From Azorinus chamasolen (lineage: Eukaryota > Mollusca > Bivalvia > Cardiida > Solecurtidae): a DNA stretch of 64,000 nucleotides. The stretch covers positions 75,786,106 through 75,850,105 of the forward strand of contig OY755243.1 of NCBI GenBank assembly GCA_963576725.1, in the 5' to 3' direction. The notes beneath the pieces were generated by a model. That model was not told the DNA's origin. It saw only the letters and a program-made list of their open reading frames with translations, and searched no databases. A program made the position numbers and the translations under genes. Shown one piece after another: positions 21,194 through 31,499 of this stretch (the first letter of the stretch is position 1; every line of letters starts with the position of its first letter).

Positions 21194-21423
21194 TCCTTTG
21201 ACTCCATGAATATTCTTGTTAGAAATTATGACATCATAATGATCCATTACGTTATGTTTTTAAAGGGTCATATTAACACATGGGTTTTGTTTTGCCAAAG
21301 CAGAAACTGTAGATACAACGCTATATTATTCCATAAGTAAACAGAGAGACCCTGATCCGTCTGATCTGAGTCTACTCTGTTTGCAAATGCGTAGAAAGGC
21401 GTATTTATGAAGGAAAGGTTTAA
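21190..21423. mobile_element. Family A2 MITE lacking the hairpin tip
   Basis: Ends intact. The stem reads AGACCCTGATC-CGTCTGATCTGAGTC, so the GACGGCTCCTATAGGAGC tip is cleanly missing, as expected after replication slippage across a hairpin. Confidence 0.85.
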
Positions 21424-21639
21424 GATAACAGTACAAACTTGAGTCGTATGACTGTTTGTTTAGGTGTGGACCTTTGGTGAAAATGTGACCTGTATTTGAC
21501 TCTCAAAGAACTTTTTGCACTGTCAATATGAAAACAAAAAATCGATTGCCAATAATTATATCCCTTATGAAGGAGAAACATTTATAAAATAAGAGAAGAT
21601 AAACATGAAATCTTTACATAGGATCAAATAACAGGAACA

Positions 21640-21882
21640 TGTTTTACCCTGGTAAAATCATGCGGAACTAAGGAAACAATTTTTGATTGCCTTTGCAAAT
21701 TGTTTGGATCCAGATGAACACCCGAGTAACTCGATGTCTCGTCAGGACCCAAACTGTCTCATCAGGATCCAAACTGTTTGATCTTTTGGAAAGAAATGGG
21801 AGAAATGGGAGAAATGTACTTTAAGAACTGCAGCAGATGACCATATTTGCAGATTAGTGTTATTTAGTTTCGAAAAGGTTAA
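21640..21882. mobile_element. Family C1 MITE
   Basis: Stem TTGTTTGGATCCAGATGAAC with the right arm duplicated (CTCATCAGGATCCAAACTGT after an earlier GTCAGGACCCAAACTG). Right end AAAAGGTTAA. Confidence 0.7.
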
Positions 21883-22039
21883 TATTGTTTTTTTTTTGTA
21901 ATGATAAGAGCGGCGCCATCAAAAGTGTGGTGTGTATGGACTTCACCCTCGTCTTGCATAAAAAATTATAGTTTAGCATTACTTGCCAATGATAATTTCA
22001 TTTGCTATATTTGATCTACATGTAGAACGATTCGCCAAA

Positions 22040-22265
22040 TTAACCCAATCCCTCATATGGATGCCTTTTGACGCCTCTGTAAAAGTCTTTTTGAAACATT
22101 GTGATAAATAGAGCATTTGCTCCTTTGGAGCAAATGCTCTATTTATCACAATGGTTTCAAAACTGTACATTTCTAAAAAGTTTCCTTTTCTTTAGTATTT
22201 ATCCTTTTCGGTAGATTTATTCAATGGGATTGGATATAAAAATAGCTTATGAGGGAATGGGTTAA
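22040..22265. mobile_element. Family B palindromic MITE
   Basis: TTAACCCAATCCCTCATATG to GAGGGAATGGGTTAA; stem intact with tip GCTCCTTTGGAGC. Confidence 0.92.
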
Positions 22266-22297
22266 TATTAACTGTGGAATGGTCAAAACGAATACAG

Positions 22298-22510
22298 TTA
22301 ACCCTCTCAAAGAGAAACATTCCTGTTATTCTCGATCAGACCTGCATTTTCAAACAACCTTGACCCCAATGAGACGCCGAGTAACCTGGCGCCTCATCAG
22401 GATCCAAGTTGTCTGACCTTCGGTCAATAGTTTTACTTACAAAAACTTGATCGAATCGGAAGTAATCAACATTTTACAATAATATTGCCTTGTGTGTATA
22501 AAGATATAAC
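22298..22510. mobile_element. Family C2 MITE (reverse)
   Basis: TTAACCCTCTCAAAGAG left end. Stem AACCTTGACCCCAATGAGAC; downstream AACTTGATCGAATCGGAAGT. Confidence 0.75.
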
Positions 22511-22642
22511 AATATTATTGAATGTCAGAAATAAAACGAGCCAATTGTCATGAGAAAAAGTATCATATACATAGCTTGTTGGTTTCTCATACAGTGATTT
22601 GACGTCTAATCAGGAAGAACTCTGACTTCAATTTATCAGCAT

Positions 22643-22886
22643 TTAACCCATTACCTCACATGCTATTTTAGACTCAGCTTCTTTGAATAAATCTTCCGAA
22701 AAGGAGCATTTACAAGCAAAATGGTATTTTTAGAACTGTGAAATTTTAAAACCATTGTGATAAACAGAGCATTTGCTCCTATGGAGCAAATGGTCTATTT
22801 ATTACAATGGTTTCAAAAAGTGACTTTTACAGAGGCATCAAAAGGCGTCTTTATCAGGGAATGGGAAAATATCGGGCAATGGGTTA
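22643..22886. mobile_element. Family B palindromic MITE
   Basis: Long side first. The right terminus is duplicated (AGGGAATGGG...GGGCAATGGGTTAA). Confidence 0.88.
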
Positions 22887-22989
22887 AATCTGTTTTAAAC
22901 TACCACTTACTGATTAAACACAGGAGTACTAAAACATTGTAGTTTGTCAAATACATGACTAAAATAAAAAAACATTTTTTATTTTTATA

Positions 22990-23069
22990 TATTTTTCCTC
23001 CTGCATTAAAGCATCTGGTTAAAGCCCAAGACTTCTCTTTAATGGTCGCTTAATACAGGTCTTACTGTA
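22990..23069. mobile_element. Family I right-half fragment
   Basis: CCTGCATTAAAGCATCTGG stem arm and AATGGTCGCTTAATACAGGT right end closing CTG-TA. Confidence 0.65.
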
Positions 23070-23164
23070 GAGTTATCTACACCCTGACGCGGCAGCTGTT
23101 CAGGGTCAACCTTGCTTGCGCATTATGGAATATAAAGTTCATATTGAGCGGTGCAAATGTTTCA

Positions 23165-23405
23165 CGACGACATTTACTCGTTCGAGGCCAAACAATTTTC
23201 GTCTGAAAATAATTTTCAGAGTGGACTTTCCTTCACTTGTTTTCAAGTGGGTTGTCAAAAAGCTGGGTCCTGATTAGATCAAAACCGTTCACATAGGTAA
23301 TCAAAAATGCGGCATTGGCAGCGAAAGAATTAGATAAATTGAAACACCCTGAAGAAGACAACACTCTTAGCAGACGGAATTTACTTGGCGGCGAAAAGGT
23401 AAAGA
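23165..23405. mobile_element. Degraded family C copies
   Basis: TTTTCGTCTG, AAGCTGGGTCCTGATTAGAT and GGCAGCGAAAGAATTAG, then a second remnant ending TTGGCGGCGAAAAGG. Confidence 0.5.
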
Positions 23406-23507
23406 GCACGCAAAAATGTTGCCATGGACTTTAATCGCAATGCTCTTTAAATTTGTTGATTCATACCAAACACGCCTACGTTATATTTCAAATAAAAACA
23501 TTGCGAT

Positions 23508-23720
23508 GAACTCTTTCGCCTCCATATAGACGGATCTCTGGATAACATTCTACTTTGCAAACAGTCTGGATCTAGATAACTCGGCATCTCATCAGGATCT
23601 AAACTGTTTAACATCCTGGCCATGGCATTGAAAAGAAATTTAAGAAAATGTCAGTTTTTAAAACCTGAAGCAAGGAAAAATTCAGCCGACGAAATTAATT
23701 TGGCGGCAAATTGAATTTAA
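23508..23720. mobile_element. Family C1 MITE
   Basis: AACTCTTTCGCC left end; stem AACAGTCTGGATCTAGATAA with the left inner arm deleted; right side AGCCGACGAAATTAATTTGG. Confidence 0.65.
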
Positions 23721-23864
23721 ATGAGAATTTTATCATATGATCTTTATATGATTACCCAAGATGTTTATCTGTAGCTTGTTCAAGCCTAAATGCTACTATT
23801 TATAATGCTGTTAAAGTTTCGTTTGCTCAAAATCTGATCTGCAAGTTTTCCTCTTTTTTTTAAT

Positions 23865-24003
23865 TTGTTCAAGCTCTGGAAAGGCAATTGACCGGGTGTC
23901 ATACAGCTTGGATCATGATGAGACACTGCGTTACTCTGCGTTTCATCTGGATCCAAGCTGTTTGCATTGCTGGAGATGTCGCCTTCAGCACGCCAACAGT
24001 TAA
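23865..24003. mobile_element. Family C2 MITE (3' part)
   Basis: TTGACCGGGTGTCATACAGC and stem GCTTGGATCATGATGAGACA; right end CGCCAACAGTTAA. Confidence 0.65.
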
Positions 24004-24305
24004 GCGCAGTTTCCGGCATTACATCACCTTATCTCAATTTCCAAAATTGCCGGCATATGTCTTCATTTAGTTTCTTGAATGTTTCAAATTATTGAGAGCA
24101 CGAACAAGCGCAAAGGGTGTCAACTCATTATTACGTCAAACTGTTGTTTTGCTTGTATATGCAAAAACAAACACCCATTCAATTCAATTCAAATTACTTA
24201 TTTTCTGGAAACAGGAGGCATGCCCAGTTCTTACGCATATACAATATACAGAAAATATGCACATGTCAACCTCTCTACAATGATCTGTTAAATTATGTCT
24301 AATAA

Positions 24306-24374
24306 AGTAGAACCTGTCTTACAGATCCATAAATATACCTCTTTATGATGACCGCTTAAGACAGGTTCCACTAT
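24306..24374. mobile_element. Family I ends joined without a stem
   Basis: AGTAGAACCTGTCTTACAGA is followed at once by ATGATGACCGCTTAAGACAG and GTTCCACTA. The whole palindrome is absent. Confidence 0.6.
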
Positions 24375-24388
24375 TATTTTTCTTGTCG

Positions 24389-24470
24389 AAGACTGTAGCT
24401 TACTGCAAGACGAAAGTAATACAGAAAGCTCCATTAAGAGCCGATTCTAGACCTGCAGTAAGCAATGTAT
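24389..24470. mobile_element. Isolated family I stem
   Basis: GCTTACTGCAAGACGAAAGT and AAAGCTCC...CTGCAGTAAGC lie 15 bp beyond the stem-less I ends. Possibly the displaced stem of the same element. Confidence 0.5.
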
Positions 24471-24838
24471 CTGTTTTCATAGAGCTCTGTGTTTATTTAT
24501 TAAGTGGTTTCTTTATAGAGTTTTTAAAGTATAATACAACAAACGTATTTACAGACCTAAAATAAATGCTGGTAATACATATTCGTTATATGCATGTTTA
24601 TTATACCGAATAGAAAAGAAACATTTAAACGAAAGTTTCCAAACACACCGATTTTCAATCCATGGACATTTTGGTAGATATTCTGTTTGTTATGCATTAG
24701 GAATGCAATGCTAGGTGTCAATGTTAAATAATAATGTTAGCAGAATAGGCATTAGAAGAATTGCTTAAATTACAACTATCACAGTCTACATGTATATGCT
24801 AGATTTACTAGAATTTGTGTTAGGGTGTAGTAAAATTC
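24471..24838. other. Unassigned stretch
   Basis: AT-rich; no element or supported ORF. Confidence 0.5.
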
Positions 24839-25030
24839 GTTATAAAATATGCAAACAGTATAGATCTAGATGAGGCGCCGAGTTATTCGGCGTCTCAACA
24901 GGATCCAAACTGTTTGGTGCTAAAATTGTGTTTCTAAAGAAAAATGTGCGAATTGTTCACTTTGAGAGTTGTGGCAGGCGGCCAGCGGCAAATTTGCAGA
25001 CGACAAGTACTAAGAATGCAAAGAGATACA
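24839..25030. mobile_element. Family C1 MITE
   Basis: Stem GCAAACAGTATAGATCTAGA with tip GGCGCCGAGTTATTCGGCGT; right side TTTGCAGACGACAAGTAC and GCAAAGAG. Confidence 0.7.
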
Positions 25031-25373
25031 ACATTATGGAATGAGCACTACGTCACTGAGAATCGGTGGGTTTCGTTAAAAAACAATTTGCACGTGTTTG
25101 CTATTACATAGTTAGAAGAAAGGCCTTTGCAGTATTTGATACATTAATACTTAGTCCTTTTAACATGGCATACTTTTGGCACGCTTGTGATAAACCTGTC
25201 AGCTTTGAAGTGAAGAAAATCATAATACTGGATCTATTCCTGATGTTCATCTCATATGTAAACGCAAATTGAAAGACGAGCTTTTCTGCAAATGTGTTTA
25301 TTACAGTAAAAAACATGTTTTAAGCTACCACTTGCTGATTTAACATTGAAGTTTGGAAAAATCAAGCGTTCGC
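25031..25373. other. Unassigned stretch
   Basis: Overlapping ORFs on both strands (68 and 70 codons) have no domain; nothing else seen. Confidence 0.5.
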
Positions 25374-25587
25374 TTAATCCATTCCCTCATACCGACGCCT
25401 TTGTAAAAGTCACCTTTTGAAACCCTTTTGATAAATAGAGCATTTGCTCCATAGGAGCAAATGCTCTACACGGATTTCAAAACTACACAATCTTAAAAAT
25501 CACCTTTTTGCTAGTGAATGCTCCTTTTCGGTATATTTATTCTAAGAGGTTGGGTCTAAAAAAATAGTCCATGAAGGAATAAGCTAA
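25374..25587. mobile_element. Family B MITE inside a G/I-type stem
   Basis: TTAATCCATTCCCTC to AAGGAATAAGCTAA. The host reads GC-TTAA-TGCCGGACAAAGGTAATG, which is the TTAA of the conserved stem GCTTAATGCAGGAC. The B right arm is partly deleted. Confidence 0.75.
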
Positions 25588-25689
25588 TGCCGGACAAAGG
25601 TAATGGGGGAAATCTTCTTTGGGAAATTTCTATGTTATCTGTATTAATCTGTAACCTGCCTTAAAGAACCAGAATAAAAAAACGCTAGC

Positions 25690-25974
25690 TTAACTCTTTC
25701 CCATATAAGCATTTATGAATGAATTGATCTCTTCATGAATATTCATTAACTTAATATTTATCAGGAAACATTTTCAAGATAATTGTTGGCTAAGACAAAC
25801 ACGATAGGATCATATCTATATCATTTCATAGAGCCACAGAGTATACCCTGATCAGACGTCTCCTGTAGGAGCCGTCTGATCAGGGTATGTTCTGTTTCTT
25901 TTATGTCTGAGATGCATCTACTCTGTCTCTGTGCAAGGGCATGATAGAGTGTTTATATATGAGGGAAAAGTGTA
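25690..25974. mobile_element. Family A2 palindromic MITE
   Basis: TTAACTCTTTCCCATATAAG left end; stem AGAGTATACCCTGATCAGAC; right terminus GGGAAAAGTGTAA with a small duplication of TCTACTCTGT. Confidence 0.75.
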
Positions 25975-26065
25975 AAGAGTGGTTTGCTGTATTGTCAAAC
26001 CTGGTGAATACGTGACAAATGCAGGAACAGATTTGCTTTTGTCTGATGTTTTCTACGAGCCTAAG

Positions 26066-26274
26066 TATAGCAATCCCCCTCTAAACCGGACGTTAAATTT
26101 AGTATAGATATCGGTCTTGAAGACTGGTGCCAGCTTAATGCAGGGTGAAAGTCACGCAGAAAGCTCCTCTAGGAGATTTCTGCGTGACTTTCACCCTGCA
26201 TTAAGCAGCCACCAGTCTAAAAAGTATCTAAATTATTCTCTACTAGAATTCCGGTTTATAGAGATATTATTGTA
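26066..26274. mobile_element. Family G palindromic MITE, TA target
   Basis: Ends CCCCCTCTAAACCGGACGTT and AATTCCGGTTTATAGAG. Stem GCTTAATGCAGGGTGAAAGT, tip AAAGCTCCTCTAGGAGATTT. Confidence 0.9.
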
Positions 26275-26315
26275 TTGTCGGACTCCTTCGCTTCCAGTGA
26301 CGAATCGATGACTAC

Positions 26316-26481
26316 CTATACAAGCTGTTTGGATCCAGATGAAACACCGGGTAATGTGGCATCTCACGAGGATCCAAACGTTTCATACTGTATTTTGTAT
26401 TGCAAAAGAGATTGATAGAAATAGAAGCTTGAAGTAGACGATACATATGTAGATGACGTTACGCTGCAAAGCAATAGTTAA
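26316..26481. mobile_element. Family C1 MITE
   Basis: Stem AGCTGTTTGGATCCAGATGA; right side AAGTAGACGATACATATGTA and CAATAGTTAA. Confidence 0.7.
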
Positions 26482-26548
26482 ATAATGGATTGAAGAGAAG
26501 GGACGAAATACTGTACGCCATTTAACAGGCGTCATTACTCAACATTAC

Positions 26549-26754
26549 TTAACTCTCTTACAGCGCGGAATGGTTTACATAAGACCTTTGTAAACAGTGT
26601 AGACCCAGATCAAGGAGCTCATGAGAGAGCCCTTTGATCAGGGTCTACACTGTTTGTCGTGACATCATATTCTTCAGTGATACTTTTGATTTTTTAATTT
26701 AATTAATATGCACAAAGGTAGGAATTTGTTTAATAATTCAGCAGAACAAGGTTC
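26549..26754. mobile_element. Family K palindromic MITE
   Basis: TTAACTCTCTTACAGCGCGG left end. Stem GTAAACAGTGTAGACCCAGA; right body TTCTTCAGTGATACTTTTGA as in other K copies. Confidence 0.8.
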
Positions 26755-26889
26755 ACATTCCTTTGTAATCGATAAATCTAGTTAAACTTAAAAAATTTAA
26801 AACGTAAGCTAAGTGCTGTTATTTACAAATTTATAATAGAACACTGGGTGCATTTTGCCAATGAACCTGGACTAGACGTACTTAAACTC

Positions 26890-27107
26890 TTAACTCTCTG
26901 GCTGCCAGTGTCGCATCTTTGAAGTACCTATGCAAACAGTTTTGATCCAGACGGGATGCCGAGTTACTCGCCGTCTCACCAGGATCTAAATTGTTTGTCA
27001 CTGTAATGTTTCTAAAGAAATGGGAAGAAAATTAAACAAACGAAACGTATAGCAGACGATAAAATATTTGCAGACGATAATATTTGGCAGCGAAAAAGAA
27101 AAGTTAA
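26890..27107. mobile_element. Family C1 palindromic MITE
   Basis: TTAACTCTCTGGCTGCC to GGCAGCGAAAAAG...GTTAA; two CAGACGATAA repeats in the body. Confidence 0.85.
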
Positions 27108-27540
27108 ATTGCTTAAAAAATAATGTCTACCCAAAATCTGATTTGGAGCGATTTTTTGTGTATCCTATTGGTTAATTAACCCTTTCCTCCATAGGCTATT
27201 TTTAGACCCAACCTCTTTGAGTGAATCTACCCAAAAGGAGCATTTACTAGAGAAAAGTAAAATTTTAGAATTGTGTAATATTGAAACCATTGTGATAAAA
27301 AGAGCATTTGCTCCTAAAGGAGCAAATGCTCTATTTATCACAATGGTTTCAAGAAGTGGTTATTACAGAGGCGTAGAAAGGCGTGTTTATGGAGGAAAGG
27401 GTTAAGAAGCTTTAGAAAAACCGTTGACCGAGTGTCAAACAACGTTGATCCAGATGAGATGCCGAGTTACTCGGCGTCTCATTTTGGATCGAAACTGTTT
27501 GCAGGTGTGAGTATGGTTGCCCTTAGAACGGGTAAAATGA
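27104..27540. mobile_element. Family C2 MITE interrupted by a B element
   Basis: Left AATCTGATTTGGAGCGATTT...GGTTAAT joins across B to GAAGCTTTAGAAAAACCG and TTGACCGAGTGTCAAACAAC, the C2 order. Confidence 0.75.
27176..27405. mobile_element. Family B palindromic MITE inside C2
   Basis: TTAACCCTTTCCTCCATAGG to GGAGGAAAGGGTTAA; near-perfect stem with tip GCTCCTAAAGGAGC. Confidence 0.92.
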
Positions 27541-27579
27541 TTAATTTTGTTAAAACATATTCTATTTGGATAAGAGTAT

Positions 27580-27772
27580 ATTTTACTTTAGAACTGTCTT
27601 AAGCGGTCGCCAAAAAGATGTATAAATAGGAGTCTGTAAAGCAGGTGGTAGCTTAATGTAGCTCTTATGGGAGCTTTCTGTATTTCTTTTGCCCTGCATT
27701 AAGCATTCACCTGCGTTTTCAGACTCCTATGTTCAATAACTGAACGACAACATAGTGCAGGTTCTTCTGGTA
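27580..27772. mobile_element. Family I palindromic MITE
   Basis: GAACTGTCTTAAGCGGTCGC left end; stem GCAGGTGGTAGCTTAATGTA with the left arm partly deleted; right end GTGCAGGTTCTTCTG. Confidence 0.8.
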
Positions 27773-27980
27773 TAGTAAACCCCTTCTAATGCGACCACTT
27801 GATAAATAAACATAGGTGTCTTTATAAGCAGGTGGTTGCTTAATGCAGGGCAAAAGTAATGCAGGAAGCTCCTCTAGGAGCTTTCTGCATTACTTTTGTC
27901 CTACATTAAGCTACCACCTGCATCTAGCACCCAAAAAATTTACCTCTTTTAGGTGGTCGCATTAGCGGTGTTTTACTGTA
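27771..27980. mobile_element. Family I' palindromic MITE
   Basis: Immediately follows the I copy. TA-TAGTAAACCCCTTC to GGTGTTTTACTG-TA. Long stem GCAGGTGGTTGCTTAATGCA, tip AAGCTCCTCTAGGAGCTT. Confidence 0.9.
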
Positions 27981-28294
27981 TATGGTAATTGGTAATTACA
28001 TAGTGTCACTATCAGATTCGAACAAAGCTATTGAGTTCTTCTCCATAATGGATAATAGCTATTTGACCAAACACAACTTTTTACATGTATCCTTGCAACA
28101 ACTTATTTGTTATTATTTGGTAACCAAATTGGACTTACCTGGATATTAAAATAATATTAAAAACAATATAGTTTTATTTGTCAACTTTAATATAGTTTGA
28201 TTAATTTCTCAGGCAAACTTTGTGGATCATTAAGAAGGACCGAATTATATGTCTTTTTAAAACAACCAAAAAAAACAAAAAACTTCACATATTG
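27981..28294. other. Unassigned AT-rich spacer
   Basis: No gene or element recognised. Confidence 0.5.
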
Positions 28295-28593
28295 CAGGGT
28301 TGGCACGCGTCAGGGAAAAGTCAAGGTAATCTAAACATTTTCAAGGTCAGGGAATTGTCAGGGAATTTTGAGAACTGTCAGGGAAATTTGAAAATATAGG
28401 CAAATGTCAGGGAATTGTCAGGGAATTTTGAAAACATGAGAATGAATGTTATAGATTTTAAAAAATCCATAACATATTAAATAAATTATGACAGAAAGAC
28501 CAAAATTTCGCGATGAAATGTGTCAGGGAAATTTGAAATTATGTCAGGGAAATTTTCAGGGAATTTTGTTTCCTCTGGTTTGTGGCAACCCTG
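28295..28593. mobile_element. Non-autonomous element with hAT-like ends
   Basis: Inverted ends CAGGGTTGGCAC and GTGGCAACCCTG are flanked by TATTG on both sides. The interior contains nine TCAGGGAA units in irregular tandem. The CAGGGTTG ends resemble hAT elements, but only 5 bp of target duplication is visible where hAT makes 8, so the class is tentative. Confidence 0.7.
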
Positions 28594-28984
28594 TATTGTG
28601 ACTAAACTCCAGATAATTGCCAGAAGGTGAGGTGAAAGACTCAAAACAGATGTTCGATTTGATCTTAAGGTCGGAGGCCAGAAGTTTGAAATTTGAAACT
28701 TAAGATTAAAATCTACATGCAAATGTCACTGTTAACATTCTTATCGCCTTCTGCAAGGTTATGGACACAAACAAAGGCCTTGCTGTCAACAATCCTAGAA
28801 TTTATCAAATAGAACGGTTAACCCATAGCAATGCAAGTAATTTGTTTTCGTTTGATTTCTCAAAAACTTGTCGCCAGCCTCTATTTTCTGCGTTCATTTT
28901 TCATTTAAAAATTCCCTCCGGAGTGTACTAACAGTATGTACAGTATCTGATAACCCGAAACCGCCTACAGTCAAACCAATGTAT
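28594..28984. other. Unassigned stretch
   Basis: Nothing recognised. Confidence 0.5.
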
Positions 28985-29230
28985 TTAACCATTTCCCTTA
29001 TATAAACGAATTTTAACACCTTTGCATACATAGTAGACCCAGTTCAGACGGCTCCTATTGGAGCCGTCTGATCAGGTTCTGCTCTGTTTGCTAATAGAAT
29101 ACTACACGTCTTGATTCGACAGTTTCTGCCATAACCAAACTTTCTTGCGTTCATATGCCATTATCAAAGACCATATAAACTAATAGATAAAATTATGTCT
29201 TGCATATATATTCATAGATGAAAGTGTTAA
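28985..29230. mobile_element. Family A2 palindromic MITE (reverse)
   Basis: TTAACCATTTCCCTTATATA to ATGAAAGTGTTAA. Stem GACGGCTCCTATTGGAGCCG tip. Confidence 0.88.
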
Positions 29231-29387
29231 GAGTTTTTTAAGAATACGCTGTAGAGTGGTTCAGTTTGATTGAATACTTTAATTCATGCTGTTCTATGTT
29301 CACTTTTGGATAATTTTATTGTTTCAAATGATTCAAGTTAATTGATGTATGTTTTAAGATACTCGTATACTTGTAACTGAAATTCTG

Positions 29388-29540
29388 TTAACTTTTTCGC
29401 TGCCAATGTCGCATCTGTCACTACCTATGCAAACAGTTTGGATCCAGATGAGATGCCGAGTAACTCGGTGACTTGGGGTCCATATCAGTCTGGTCTGGGT
29501 CTACTCTGTTTCCAAAAGCCCTTAAATGCGCCTTCAATGA
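29388..29540. mobile_element. Chimera of a family C left half and a family A right half
   Basis: TTAACTTTTTCGCTGCC, GCAAACAGTTTGGATCCAGA and GATGCCGAGTAACTCGGTGA are C. After TTGGGG the sequence is family A (GGTCTGGGTCTACTCTGTTT). Confidence 0.7.
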
Positions 29541-29927
29541 ATGAATTGTTACATAAACTTGGTCTTCATTGGAAAAAATATCTTTTTTTGTGTCGTGTTC
29601 TAAAAACATTTGTTTTCTGTTATTCAGCTATGCGCCATAAAGCATTCCCGTCCCAGGTATCTGAGGAGAGAATTTAAAGTGTGCCTTTGAATGCCATTAT
29701 CTTTGGTATTAGTTACAATTAGTATTCTAAAGATATGCTAATGCCTCATAACACAGAAAGGATTTATAAAATTTGCTAAACATTCTTTGCACGTTTTTTT
29801 TTTATTTATTGTTTCTATTTTTGGTATAGTCATGTCTATTATGACAAGTACAAGATCTACTGCCAGATCGAACAAGAACGATTTGATCTATATCAATGTC
29901 ACGTTTGTTTTTACGACAGAAATATAA
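29541..29927. other. Unassigned stretch
   Basis: No supported gene; the ORFs overlapping here start inside the C/A chimera. Confidence 0.5.
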
Positions 29928-30096
29928 TTAACTCATTCCCTCCTAGACTAAATTTAGAACCAGCTTCCTTGAACAAATCTACCGAAAAGGAGCATTAACT
30001 ATAGAAAAGGAGAATTTTAGAATCGTGTACTGATAGGACCAAATGCTTTATTCATCACGGAGGCATCAAAAGGCGTCAATGGTAGGGAATGGATTA
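29928..30096. mobile_element. Family B MITE without its stem
   Basis: Both ends present (TTAACTCATTCCCTCCTAG, GTAGGGAATGGATTAA). Only a remnant of one arm (CCAAATGCTTTATTCATCAC) remains. Confidence 0.8.
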
Positions 30097-30296
30097 ACCC
30101 TTTATCTAATGAATATTCGTGTAAGAAATAACGATATCAGGAATATAAATTCTTAGACTTTTAACAGCATTATTAACAAGGGATTTTTTTTACTGTTTTA
30201 AGAAACTGTAGAATCTATATTATTCCATAGGCAAACAGAGCAGTCCCTGGGTCTACTTTGCAATAGGCGTGAAAAGCGTTTATATGGGGAAATCAA
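30093..30296. mobile_element. Family A2 MITE with collapsed stem
   Basis: Shares TTAA with the B copy. The stem is reduced to GCAAACAGAGCAGTCCCTGG and GTCTACTTTGC. Confidence 0.75.
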
Positions 30297-30481
30297 TGTT
30301 TAATTTGGGATACATACATTTTAGATAATTAAATTTTGTATTTAATATTTTTGCCGTAATAAAAGTTATGCATTGAATCATTCGAACTATAAAAATTCCT
30401 TCTGCATGAGAACGATTGATAGCTGATACATAAAGATATTTTTCGAACGCTTGCTTATGGCTATCAGATAATGGTATATTA

Positions 30482-30690
30482 TACAATAAACCCTCTTTAA
30501 ACCAGACGTTCAAAATTAGTATAAATATCGGTCTTGGAGACAGGTGGCAGCTTAATGCAGGGTGAAAGTCATGCAGAAAGCTCCTCTAGGAGCTTTCTGC
30601 ATGACTTTCACCCTACATTAAGCAGACGCCTGCCTAAACGTATCTAAATTCTTCTCAACTAGAATTCCTGTTTAGAGAGGTTTTACTGTA
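30482..30690. mobile_element. Family G palindromic MITE
   Basis: TA-CAATAAACCCTC to GAGGTTTTACTG-TA; stem GGTGGCAGCTTAATGCAGGG, perfect AAAGCTCCTCTAGGAGCTTT tip. Confidence 0.92.
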
Positions 30691-30916
30691 CTATATTCTC
30701 CAGTTATTTCAAATGAAATATTATCTTTAAGTGTAGCCGTTAACTGAAGAATATCAACAGCCTATTTGAATACACTGGCTACTGGAGTTGCACCAAAATG
30801 ATTTGAATAGCCTACACTAGCTACTGGAGTTGCATACAATTTGAGCAGAGTAAGGGTTGAAAAATATCATTTTGTATGAAACTTATCTCCCTGTAGCTCT
30901 AATAGTATGTTACGAA

Positions 30917-31108
30917 TACAGTAGAACCCCTCTAAACCATAAATCTAGTAGAGAAGAGTTAATGTACTTTAGGCAGGTGGCTGCTTAAAGCAGGATGAAA
31001 GCTATGCCGAAATCTCCTAGAGGAGCTTTCTGCTCGACTTTCACCCTGCATTAACCTGACCGATATTTATAATAAATTTAACGTCCGGTTTACATGGGTT
31101 TTACTGTA
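30917..31108. mobile_element. Family G palindromic MITE (reverse)
   Basis: TA-CAGTAGAACCCCTC to GGGTTTTACTG-TA; tip ATCTCCTAGAGGAGCT; part of one outer arm deleted. Confidence 0.88.
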
Positions 31109-31131
31109 CAATAGAAACTGCCAACATTGAC

Positions 31132-31339
31132 TACAGTAAAACCTCTCTATAACGCCCACTGAATTACATCAAGTGTTTTGTGTTAAAGGCAGGTGGCTGC
31201 TTAAAGCAAGGTGAAAGTAAAACAGCACGCTCCTATAGGAGCGTTCTGTTCTACTTTCACCTTGCTTTAAGCGGCCACCTGCTTTAAATATCAAATAATT
31301 AACACAATTAAGTGGCCGTTATCGAGAGGTTTTACTGTA
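31132..31339. mobile_element. Family F palindromic MITE
   Basis: TA-CAGTAAAACCTCTC to GAGGTTTTACTG-TA, 208 bp. Stem arms differ at only a few bases. Confidence 0.93.
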
Positions 31340-31345
31340 TATAAT

Positions 31346-31470
31346 AGATAATGAGGTCGATAGCAGGTGGTTGCTTAACGAAGGACGAAAGTCATGCAGA
31401 AAGGGGGACTTTAAAACACAGATTGAGACTTATTTTGCATGGCTTCTGTAGACTGATTTTACTGTATCTT
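31346..31470. mobile_element. Truncated family I copy
   Basis: GCAGGTGGTTGCTTAACGAA and GAAAGTCATGCAGAAAG arm without a right arm; ends TGATTTTACTG-TA. Confidence 0.6.
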
Positions 31471-31499
31471 TCCAAACGTTGGAGTTTGAGAAGTATTAA

